The position numbers and the translations under genes were made by a program. Shown piece after piece: positions 53,402-62,000 of a stretch of DNA of 64,000 nt. The stretch is taken from positions 129,688-193,687 of the forward strand of contig JBCCQN010000002.1 of NCBI GenBank assembly GCA_039024315.1, read 5' to 3'. The notes under the pieces are model-generated. The model saw only the letters and a list, made by a program, of their open reading frames with translations, was not told where the DNA came from and searched no databases. Numbering within the stretch: position 1 is the first letter of the stretch; each line of letters opens with the position of its first letter. Source of the DNA: JBCAWW01 sp039024315. Lineage in GTDB: Bacteria > Bacteroidota > Bacteroidia > J057.

Positions 53402-54769
53402 TTAGCGCATGATCCGTCCCTCTTTTAAGTATTCACGCCTAATTCCCTGCAATATTGTGGCCTCTTGCAGGAACTGCTGCTCGTTTTCGAGGCATTGCAG
53501 ACAGCAATACTGCATGATATTCATAATCTCAGCGCCTGATAGCTCGTATTTGGCCGCAAGGTTGCCAAAATCGACTTCTGGAGAGAGTTGCACCTCCGGC
53601 GGGAAAGCCGCTTCCCAAAGTTTTTGCCTTTCGTCTGGGGCTGGTAATGGAAAATGGATAACGCTCTGAAAACGCCTGACAAAGGCCTCATCTATGTTAT
53701 TTTTAAAATTAGAGGCTAGGATCACTAGTCCATTATAACTTTCGACCCTTTGGAGCAGATAAGATACCTCTTGGTTGGCGTATTTGTCGTGGGCATCTCT
53801 CACCTGAGTACGTTTGCCAAAAAGGGCATCAGCTTCGTCAAAAAAAAGAATCCAATCCTTGTTTTCAGCGCGAGCAAATAGGTTAGAAAGGTTTTTTTCG
53901 GTCTCCCCGATAAACTTAGAAACGACCATGGAGAGGTCGATTTTATAAACCTCTTTATCGGTGTATTTGCCCAAAAGAGAAGCAGTAAGGGTCTTGCCGG
54001 TACCTGGAGGTCCGTGAAACAGGACTCTATAACCAGGTTTGAGCTTACGGCTCATGCCCCAATCTCTCATCAAGGTCTGATGATGATTGACCCAGACCTC
54101 TAGGTCTCGAATCTGCGACAGGGTAGTTTTGTTGAGTACAAGATCAGACCATTCTAGGGCAGTTTCTACTTTTTGGGCCGGAAACTGAAGACTGAAGCGG
54201 GGGGGAGTTTCAAATCCTTGGATCAAAATATCAAGGTATTCTGGCGCTAAGACTAGCTTGGCCGCTAATGCGGGTTCTCCTTCCTCTACGGCCCCCAACC
54301 AAAGGACTCTTTTTTGATTGAGCCAATAATCAGGATGAAAATATTGTTGAAGGCGAAGCCTCTGCGACAAATCGTTGCCTGCAAGGAGAAATAAAGCCGT
54401 CTCTCCAGTAGGAATCATGCCTCTAAACTGCTTACCTCTTTGTCCGCCAATTTCCAAAAAATTACCGTCCCCACTTAGGTGGCTAGAAATAGCTTCATCA
54501 AGAAATTGGGGCTGAAGGTGCGGGACCAAACTAAGGGCCAAAAGGTAGTAATCAGCCAGTTTAAAATTACCATCAGCCAAGTGTTGGTTCATCGGATGTC
54601 CCTGCGGGAAACGATAGGCCTGCTCAAAGTCTAGAGTAAAGGCTTCGTCGGTAAAATGCGCCTTGATCCTTTGCTCGATGAGTTGCGCGAGGTTCGTAAG
54701 CATCTGTTGCAAAAAATCTTGCAAGGTATTTTGTTGCTCAATCTGGGCTGTATGGAGGCTGTTGGCCAT
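53402..54769 (-). CDS. AAA+ ATPase of an extracellular contractile injection system (Afp15-like)
   Basis: 455 residues. N-terminal helical domain to about 220, then an AAA+ module: Walker A GPPGTGKTLTASLLGKY near 252, KIDLSMVVSKFIGETEKNL, Walker B WILFFDEADALFGKR near 303, sensor ILASNFKNNIDEAFVRRF near 350 with the arginine finger, and a C-terminal lid (DFGNLAAKYELSGAEIMNIM). The FIGETEKNLSNLF and DEADALFGKRTQVRDAHDKY words match the AAA+ protein that all eCIS loci carry, proposed to help assembly or release of the particle. Typical eCIS order places it behind the tape-measure protein; here two extra genes and a repeat-filled gap lie between. Its start is 334 bp downstream of the peroxidase. 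Confidence 0.86.
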   Translation of the reverse strand: MANSLHTAQIEQQNTLQDFLQQMLTNLAQLIEQRIKAHFTDEAFTLDFEQAYRFPQGHPMNQHLADGNFKLADYYLLALSLVPHLQPQFLDEAISSHLSGDGNFLEIGGQRGKQFRGMIPTGETALFLLAGNDLSQRLRLQQYFHPDYWLNQKRVLWLGAVEEGEPALAAKLVLAPEYLDILIQGFETPPRFSLQFPAQKVETALEWSDLVLNKTTLSQIRDLEVWVNHHQTLMRDWGMSRKLKPGYRVLFHGPPGTGKTLTASLLGKYTDKEVYKIDLSMVVSKFIGETEKNLSNLFARAENKDWILFFDEADALFGKRTQVRDAHDKYANQEVSYLLQRVESYNGLVILASNFKNNIDEAFVRRFQSVIHFPLPAPDERQKLWEAAFPPEVQLSPEVDFGNLAAKYELSGAEIMNIMQYCCLQCLENEQQFLQEATILQGIRREYLKEGRIMR

Positions 54770-54868
54770 TTGAGTAAAAAGTAGAAAGTGTTGAGTACAA
54801 AGAGAAACCGCTTTTGGGGCTGATGTTGAGGCGAAGGTCTTTAATCGTTGGCTATATCAGGTTTTGGC

Positions 54869-54958
54869 TTACTGCTGCGCAGAACGTTCGTTTTCGCTAC
54901 GAGGAATTGCCTTGTAGCACCCAAAAGGCAGACAGAAACGTTCCGCGCAGCGGTCCCT
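54869..54958. repeat. Family A REP/MITE-like element, full copy in the eCIS locus
   Basis: Left arm TTACTGCTGCGCAGAACG (54869-54886), right arm ACGTTCCGCGCAGCGGTCCC (54938-54957). The inner hairpin GCTAC-G-AGG-AATTG-CCT-T-GTAGC (54896-54918) has an A-T pair where the copy at 39742-39764 has G-C: a compensating change. It sits in the 334-bp gap 54770-55103 between the eCIS ATPase and the peroxidase, both on the minus strand, and would form a hairpin in a joint transcript. Confidence 0.85.
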
Positions 54959-55001
54959 ATCAAGATAAGTTACCTAAGATGTTAGATAAAAAGCGACCTA
55001 A

Positions 55002-55093
55002 GCAAAGAGTACAAAGTATCCCGAAAGCTTTCGGGAGTATGGAGTACTGAGAAAATAAGTCTTAATACTAAATACTATTGTCTAAGTACTTTT
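55002..55093. repeat. Family B intergenic repeat with 18-bp palindrome
   Basis: TCCCGAAAGCTTTCGGGA at 55019-55036, flanked by gcaaagagtacaaagta and gtatggagtactgagaaaat, ending aatactattgtctaagtact at the stop of the peroxidase gene. With the family A element it leaves no room for a gene in 54770-55103. Confidence 0.75.
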
Positions 55094-55103
55094 ATCTAAG
55101 TAC

Positions 55104-56396
55104 TTACCTCTCAGGATAGACAAAGTGGATCATATCTTGGAAGGTGAACCTACCTGCTTCAGTCCCCAGATCGGGCTGCCAAAGGGGATCAACTTTAAGA
55201 AAGGAAGCATCATCATGACGCAGGATGGTCATAAATACTTCCCCCGTCAATCGACTTCCCACAGGGCCTAAGCGCTCGCCCCCATGCATCATTTCCGCTT
55301 CCTTGAGGATGTAGTACCACAAGGGAGTACCCTTGAGTTCCAAATCCTCCTTGGCCGGAATCTCTAGCGGCACAATACTCATGCGTTTAGCCACATCTTC
55401 GCCACTAGGCAAGCCATATACCACCCCTCGTTTAAGATTGCGATAAGGTAAAGATTTTTCGATCGGTCGATCAGTACGAATAAAAGGGATATTATGAAAA
55501 GACTTGGCAATCTTGCTATCGATTTTTTTGGCCATCTGTACGCATGCATCACCAAAATCAAACATATAACGCCAGTCTAAATACTGATCCATTTTTTCAA
55601 AAGCGCCTAGTTCAAACAGGCCCGCTACGGTTTGGGCATTGATACGATTGTCTTCCCTCGTTTGACTATGACCAATCCTAAAGGCCGCCCCCGTAAACTC
55701 TAAAGGCAGTCCTCCAGGATGACAATAAAAAGTACTTCCTTCCTCATAAATTTCTTGGTAGATATCAGGTTCCATCACTTTGATGAGAAATTCATGAAGG
55801 ATGAGCCATTGATAGTGCCAGATCACCCGCTTACGAGCTTCTTGGAAGACATTGTAGCCACCGGTTTCTTGGCGGACCAGCTCCACTACTTTGTTATGAA
55901 ACTCGATAAAAAGCACCTGCATACGTGAAACGATCAGATTTTCATCGTTCCGAGCATCAGGAATAATCGCCTTATGCTGGGCATTGCGTTGAAGATCCGT
56001 CCAAAAGTAACCGCAGGCCAGATCACTGTATTCTTGACCCAAGAGTAATTTGCTACGGTCGGTAGCATCATACAAGAAGTCTTGGGTCCACTGCCCATAA
56101 ACACAATCCAGATCAAGGTTAAAAGAGCGATCATTTTGCAAAGGAACGCTAGGGTCGTGAAAGCTGCGCAGCTTAGAGGAGCTTTCAAAGGTCATATCAT
56201 GGGCCAAGAATTGGCTAAAAATAGCTTGCCCATTAGAGATATGGGTACTATCTAGACAAGTACTATACTCCACCATGCGGGCGGCTAATTTTTGCAGTTT
56301 TTTCTCTGACACGTACAAGGCGGGTAACTCTGGAAAAAGCTTAGAAAAGGCGGGTTCATCGCGCAGATGAAAATGAGTTTTTTGAAGGCTTTGCAT
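55104..56396 (-). CDS. Animal-type haem peroxidase (peroxidase-cyclooxygenase family) in the eCIS locus
   Basis: 430 residues. The distal motif FLAHD gives His66 and Asp67; R149 and E152 lie in ARNDEN before VSRMQVLFIEFHNKVV; the proximal His243 is in LEFTGAAFRIGHS. These are the core residues of the peroxidase-cyclooxygenase superfamily. The Asp that forms a covalent haem ester in myeloperoxidase (directly before the distal His) is Ala65 here. No signal peptide, lipobox or T9SS domain, so it stays in the cytoplasm or leaves by another route. It lies between the ParA gene (54 bp) and the eCIS ATPase, making it a candidate cargo or accessory of the injection system; this is inference. Enzymes of this type produce oxidants from peroxide. 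Confidence 0.86.
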   Translation of the reverse strand: MQSLQKTHFHLRDEPAFSKLFPELPALYVSEKKLQKLAARMVEYSTCLDSTHISNGQAIFSQFLAHDMTFESSSKLRSFHDPSVPLQNDRSFNLDLDCVYGQWTQDFLYDATDRSKLLLGQEYSDLACGYFWTDLQRNAQHKAIIPDARNDENLIVSRMQVLFIEFHNKVVELVRQETGGYNVFQEARKRVIWHYQWLILHEFLIKVMEPDIYQEIYEEGSTFYCHPGGLPLEFTGAAFRIGHSQTREDNRINAQTVAGLFELGAFEKMDQYLDWRYMFDFGDACVQMAKKIDSKIAKSFHNIPFIRTDRPIEKSLPYRNLKRGVVYGLPSGEDVAKRMSIVPLEIPAKEDLELKGTPLWYYILKEAEMMHGGERLGPVGSRLTGEVFMTILRHDDASFLKVDPLWQPDLGTEAGRFTFQDMIHFVYPER

Positions 56397-56450
56397 GACT
56401 GTTTATTTGAGAAACAGTACTTAGTAGAAGTTATCTAGACTAAGTAGCGT

Positions 56451-57227
56451 TTATTTTTGGGGCAATTTTGTAAGGAGTTCATCGGCTAGGGCGGCATAGT
56501 CTAGGGCACCATTGGAGCGACGGCTGTAGGTAAAAATATCCACCCCAGCTTCTTGAGCGCCTGCTAACGATATATTGGTCCGAATACGGGTGGCGAAAAC
56601 TTTATCACCAAACTCGTCTTCTAACTTTTGGAGCACCTCTCGATTCATGTTTTTGCGTTGGTCGTATCGCGTGAGGACAAAGCCCAAGATTTGCAGCTTA
56701 TCATTGAGCTGCTTTTTGATGCGTTCAAAAGTCTTCATAAAGCTTTGTACTCCTTTGAGCGGTAAAAACTCTGCTTGCAAGGGCATCAACACCCAATTGC
56801 TAGCTACCAGCGCATTGACGGTCAGCATCCCAATCGCCGGAGGACAATCGATGAGCAAAAAATCAAAATGCTCTTCCAAAGGCTCAATGATGCGTTCTAG
56901 CAGACTCTCCCGTCCATAGACACTCACCAATTCCATCTCAGCCATGGCGAGGTCCAAAGTAGCGGGTATCAAGCTGAGTCCAGACTTTGTCTCTACCACC
57001 GCCGTCATGGGGTCTGCTTCCGTACCAGCCGCTTCTTGTTTGAGCAGCTGGTAGATATTGGGTTCGGTCTCATCTGCCACATCCAAGGCTTGGCTAAGAT
57101 TGGCCTGTGGGTCGAGGTCAAGCAATAAAACGCGATGCCCGCGCAGTTTGAGCGCCGCCGCCAAGTTTACCGCTGTGGTTGTCTTGCCAGAACCACCTTT
57201 TTGAATTGCTATGGAGAGGGTATGCAT
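56451..57227 (-). CDS. ParA/Soj-family ATPase in the eCIS locus
   Basis: 258 residues from ATG 57227 (MHTLSIAIQKGGSGKTTTAV); an earlier in-frame start at 57269 would overlap the tape-measure gene by 10 bp and adds a non-conserved tail. Deviant Walker A K10-GGSGKTT, switch LLDLDPQANLSQAL near 36, Walker B LLIDCPPAIGMLTVNALVAS near 109, and the C-terminal LGFVLTRYDQRKNMNREVLQ. Such ATPases position plasmids, chromosomes or large protein assemblies on the nucleoid or membrane. No parB or parS-like site is nearby, so partition of DNA is unlikely; spacing of the injection particle inside the cell is a plausible role, by inference from the flanking eCIS genes. Confidence 0.9.
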   Translation of the reverse strand: MHTLSIAIQKGGSGKTTTAVNLAAALKLRGHRVLLLDLDPQANLSQALDVADETEPNIYQLLKQEAAGTEADPMTAVVETKSGLSLIPATLDLAMAEMELVSVYGRESLLERIIEPLEEHFDFLLIDCPPAIGMLTVNALVASNWVLMPLQAEFLPLKGVQSFMKTFERIKKQLNDKLQILGFVLTRYDQRKNMNREVLQKLEDEFGDKVFATRIRTNISLAGAQEAGVDIFTYSRRSNGALDYAALADELLTKLPQK

Positions 57228-57259
57228 GGGGGTTAATTCATTAAATATTGCCGCAAGCT

Positions 57260-59059
57260 TCAGTTCCAATCCACCATGATAGGGTCAGCCATCCAAGGAA
57301 GCTTGACAATCCCAATGGACCAAGGCAATCGGTTTAACAAAATATCTATCGTTTGACGCTCAATTTGTAGTCGCCATTTTCCGCTTTTTAAGCTCAGCTT
57401 ACCAGATCGTTGCAAAAAGCCTTCTCGTAGGCTATCATTAGAAACCTCCCCTAGCGCCCCCCAATTGGTTACGATAGCCGCTAGTAGATTTTCGGCTTCG
57501 GCCACTGTCTCTTCCGCAAGAGCGAGGCGCACGTTTAAGGGATGATTGAGGGGAAGGCCACACAGTATCTTGGCTAAAGTCAGTTGGTACTCTGGGGCTG
57601 AGCCTTCGCCGGTGGCGAGATAATGCAAACTCAACACTGCCAACTCTTGAGCTTCCAAGTCTTTAAAGTTTGTCCCTTCCAGCCATCCTAGATTACGCCA
57701 AAAGCTCATCAAATATGCATGACAAAGGATGATACCCGCATTGGGTAGAAAATGCACCTGATCGCTAAGTAACTGGGCTGATTTCGCTTTTTGAGGCGCT
57801 TGGATCTTGAAAATAGTTTCATCGCTAGCTGGAACTTCTCTTTCGTTTTGCTTATTGGGATCGGAGCTAGCTTGGGCTAAGGAGGCCACAGATTCGTCTT
57901 CTGTTTCTAAAACTTCTGAATCGCCCTTTACAAGACTTTGCCGCTCGTCGGACGCTGGCTTCTCATTCCTTTGTGCATCAATTGGGGATTGGCCTTGGGG
58001 GTCGAGTTTTTTCCCCTTAGTAGGTTCTATTGAGGACTTCGGTTCTGGACGAGGGACTTTTTGTTTGCTGTCAGGTGGGATTTTAGAGGGAGCGGCTTCG
58101 CCGAACGCTAGGTCTTCGGTCCCTTCGGGTAGCGGCATTTGCTCCCTGAGATCTTTTTCATTTTGGGCTGATACCGCCTTCGATTCATCAGCTCCCTTTT
58201 CTGAAGCTTCTCCCCTAGCAGTGCCCCCCATTGGGACAAATTCAGGTTTGATCTTGGCCAAATCTTGCCAAAAGGTCGGCGACATCCCCTTCAAATTTAG
58301 GCTCAACCATACTTGATTATTTTGTATCCATTCTGACTCATTGAGTGAGGAGGGCAGCACTATAAGCTGCTCAATTTGAAACTGCCAATACTCTTGCCGA
58401 AGCCTTTCAAAGCTAGTATTTTGTAAGCTAGCTGATGATTGAGCACTAGCCGATTGCGATAAGACAGATCGGATGGCTTCCCACAGTTGCTGGCTTTTAA
58501 CTGCCAAACTATGATCATAGAGCGGTAAAATAGAGAGAAGGAATTGCTCCTCCATCTGCAATACTAGCCGTCGCATCGCGGCGGGACGTTTTTGGCAAAG
58601 TATCTTCAGTTCTTGACGAGCCTGGGATTGGGTTTGCAAAATGGGCAGTAGTGCCGCAGTCAGGTCTACCGGTAATTGTTTGACGTACCAAGGCAATGTC
58701 CCTTTTTCCAAAAAGTGCAGCCATACTTGCCAGAGTCGCGCCCGTGCTTGCGGAGTCTTGGGATCCGCATTAATCTTGGGGCCAGCCTGTGATTGTAAAG
58801 CCAAAGCTAAGCGTTCCGCGAAGCGGTCTAACCCCAAGGGAGAAAAAAGCTCATCCTCAGCTAAAACCCCTAAGTCCAACTCGATTTTATCAATTTGCCA
58901 AATCTGGTCCTCCCCTACCCACTGATCCAAAACATCCGCCATTTTGGGGAGCATTTCAGCCTGAAAAAAATGACTCATCCGTTCTTGTAGGGCAAAAGCA
59001 GACTTTTCATCGCCCTGAAGCGACAATTCAATCTGCTGACTCTGGATAAGGTGATTCAT
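57260..59059 (-). CDS. Contractile injection system tape-measure protein (CIS_TMP, Afp14-like)
   Basis: 599 residues. Both conserved ends of the family are clear: the N-terminus (HLIQSQQIELSLQGDEKSAF, ALQERMSHFFQAEMLPKMAD, IDKIELDLGVL) and the C-terminus (AGIILCHAYLMSFWRNLGWL; AVLSLHYLATGEGSAPEYQL; ILCGLPLNHPLNVRLALAEE; LREGFLQRSGKL; RLPWSIGIVKLPWM). The middle (about residues 285-425) is low complexity, rich in Ser, Glu, Lys and Pro, which should be disordered. It is thought to set or template tube length in eCIS. Start lies 3 bp after the stop of the giant Afp12-like gene, so the two are co-transcribed; ParA follows 32 bp downstream. A family A word codes for FAERL near residue 80 (58800-58820). 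Confidence 0.93.
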   Translation of the reverse strand: MNHLIQSQQIELSLQGDEKSAFALQERMSHFFQAEMLPKMADVLDQWVGEDQIWQIDKIELDLGVLAEDELFSPLGLDRFAERLALALQSQAGPKINADPKTPQARARLWQVWLHFLEKGTLPWYVKQLPVDLTAALLPILQTQSQARQELKILCQKRPAAMRRLVLQMEEQFLLSILPLYDHSLAVKSQQLWEAIRSVLSQSASAQSSASLQNTSFERLRQEYWQFQIEQLIVLPSSLNESEWIQNNQVWLSLNLKGMSPTFWQDLAKIKPEFVPMGGTARGEASEKGADESKAVSAQNEKDLREQMPLPEGTEDLAFGEAAPSKIPPDSKQKVPRPEPKSSIEPTKGKKLDPQGQSPIDAQRNEKPASDERQSLVKGDSEVLETEDESVASLAQASSDPNKQNEREVPASDETIFKIQAPQKAKSAQLLSDQVHFLPNAGIILCHAYLMSFWRNLGWLEGTNFKDLEAQELAVLSLHYLATGEGSAPEYQLTLAKILCGLPLNHPLNVRLALAEETVAEAENLLAAIVTNWGALGEVSNDSLREGFLQRSGKLSLKSGKWRLQIERQTIDILLNRLPWSIGIVKLPWMADPIMVDWN

Positions 59060-59062
59060 GTA

Positions 59063-62000
59063 TTATTTGATTAGGGCGGACAAGTCTCGCATTAATTGAG
59101 TTTCGACCAAGGGCTCCATTTTAGTAGAATCCCAAGCTTCACGCAGAGACTTCATCTTGATCTTTTGGGCCTTCAACTCTTTCATGACCTCTGGCCACTG
59201 TGCCATGGCTGCTTGGTTTGCCGTGATCAAGGTCTGATCCAAGCCAAAACTGACAGCGTGAAACAGTAAGGGTAGATAATCTGCATAGGTTTTACTCTTA
59301 GGATTTTTGAGCGGGTATTGAAACAGAAAATCGACAAATGCTTTAATCTCAGCCGGACTGCCCTGTGAATTCAACAAGACATCTAGTCGCTTATATGAGC
59401 TGGATTTGAGAATATTTTTATTTTGAATGCCATCGAGAAACTCCCGATAAGTAGCTAGCCTCTGCCGAATCAAGCGGGTTTTATCTCGCTTAGTCAGTAC
59501 CTTGGCTGCCTCCTGCGACTCTTTTTGGGGTTTAGAAGCCGCTTTCTTTTTGGCTTTGGGTTTTGCTTTAGGCGTGGGATTTGAGTCAGCGATCGTCTCT
59601 TTGGGGGCAATGGGAGCAGTAGGTTCGGACACTGGACTTATTGGCCCTAAGCCACGCGCCTGTACTCGGACTTGTTGCACCTCACTCTTGGCTTCGGCTT
59701 GTCCAGTAACGATAGTTTGTTCTTGACCGCAATTGGGAAAGGCCCAAAAATTTGTGCTACAGTCATCTTCAGTCAAGCCGTCTGTCTTCGAGGCAAAGCT
59801 CTGATCCTCGAGGTTTTTTTCTTGTTGCTTGAGCCAATGACGATACTGCTTTTCAAACTGACACATTTCCTGAGGCGGCAACCAGCAAATCTTAAAGGCA
59901 ATTTGAGCCGGCGCATAAGCATTGAGTTCATCCAATAAGAGTTCTTGGAAGTTTTCAAACGTATAGCGATAGGACCATTGGGGTAAGACGAGCGTACACC
60001 AAAAAGACAAAGGATCTGCAAGAGGTACGTAGTTAAAATCGTCTGTCTCTGCGCTATGCGGATCAGACTGATAATAGGGTTCCCCATTGAATAAGTCTTG
60101 CCCAGATAGCTGCACATTTTCTCCTAATGCGCACTCTTTTACCGCTTCAAATCCATGCAGTTTACTCAGACAACGATCCAATTGCCCACCTGCCTTGGGA
60201 CGGAATAAGATATGCTCTAATAGATGAAAACCCTCTGCATTAAGGCAGGCATAGACCTCATTTTTCAGGCTTGAGGCAGCGGCAAAAGTATCGGCCCAAA
60301 GGGGATAATGAGCGATCTCATATTGAGCAGCAATCCCGACGATACGATAGGGACCGCAAGTACTGTCTTGAGTCGCCTTGATGATTGGATGCTCGCCCCA
60401 ATTTTGGGAAGCATTTTCTTCCCAAAGCTCGCAAAAAGCCTTACAATCTGCTTTTGCTTGGGCGACAGCTTCCGTTTCATCCTGATAATCAATACTTTGG
60501 TAGATTTTAGCGCTTCTCCATGCCAATCGTCCCTTCCCCTCCTCCATGGCATAGAGGTAAAAGCGATAATTCCCAGGAGTTTCTGCAGCAACAAGGCAAT
60601 AGTCGTCCACGGAGGTGCTATTTTCTGGTCTGAAGGAAGGAATTTGTGCCAACCATTGTAGGCGCTGATCCCGATCTTCTGGCAATTGAAAGGACTCAGG
60701 ATGCTCTACCAACTGATATCCTTCGGCTCCAACCCGCAGACGGTAGCTATTGATCGCATAATCCCAGTAAATCAAATAATTGGCTTTTTTCCCGCCATGC
60801 TCAGTCAGAGAGGGAATGCCGATTTGAGGATTGGGTGCTTCGCCTGCCAGAGCAGATCGGCCCTGCCATATTTCATTTTCATTGGCATGCCGAGCACTAC
60901 TTTCTAAGCACACTTCATAGATGGCACAGTAGGAGTTGACAATGGAGGTTTCGAGACTGCTTACTCCTGCGGAGAACGCTAAGTCACATTGTTTTGCCCG
61001 ATTTCCCCAGAGCCTAGGTAATTCTTCGGCCCAATCTTCGAAGCAGTGATAGCTCTCACGGTATTCTTTCCAAAGCATAAATTCGCACCAAGCCTCATAG
61101 ACTGCGGCAGGAGTTTGGTAGTTTTGAAAAGCCTGCCAATGACGAGTTTCGTCAATACTAAGCTTGTAGTAATAGCTTAAGGTATCAGCCCAAACCGCTA
61201 GCTCTCCCTGGCAAATATGAGTTTGAATTTTTAAGGGAAAACCCTCAGCCAGTGGTACCAAAAAGGCAATCAGTTTTTCTTTAGTGCCCCCCAGGGCAGT
61301 GAAAGTCTCCTCGGGCACAAAGGCGATCTCCTCTTGTTTGAGATCAGAGGCAAAGGCACCTTCACTAGATCCGTGCAAATAGACGGGCCCTTTAGCACCC
61401 TCGGGCGCTTCTGCGTAGTTTGAAGCCTCAGCAGCAAAATGTAAAATTTGGATGTACTGCTCTTGAGAGGCTTCTATTGCTTCTGCAGCACTTAAATACC
61501 CTTTGGCACTCACAAAATATACTTGCCTTTCCCCCTCACTTTCCTCGGTGATTTCATAATGAAACAAGCCATTATAGAGCCCACTCCCCAGTTTAAGATC
61601 AGGAACCCGACTTACTGCTATTGTATCTCCCCAATGCTGCCTACAGGCATTTTGGTTCAGTTCTTCGCTCCCCTCGCCCTGCAAAATAGCGATAGGGTTT
61701 TCCTTTTTGATCAATTGATAGCCCCAGATCCCTTCGCCGGTCTGGTCGGTTTTGTAAATATTAGCCAATAGACTGGCAGGTTCATCATCTAGGGATGCCT
61801 CCGCAAGGAGACGAATTTTCTCAGCCTCCTCTCGATTGGCCTTTAGCCAAGCTACTGCAGATGCCCGTTTATCTTTATCACTAAATTCGACTGACTTGAG
61901 CCAATGTTGCTCTGCATCATCGACATAAAAATGCGCTGTACCGGCCTCTTCTACTATCGTTAAAGCAGCTAATCGCTGCACAAAATCTACATATGCATTT

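Noticed and set aside
54814..55050. Plus-strand frame of 78 codons in the eCIS gap
   Set aside because: It is a translation of the family A repeat; similar peptide pieces appear wherever the repeat is translated (for example near 22257-22069, 35663 and 39823).
57807..58316. 169-codon plus-strand frame opposite the tape-measure gene
   Set aside because: Arises from the low-complexity middle of the tape-measure protein read in antisense.
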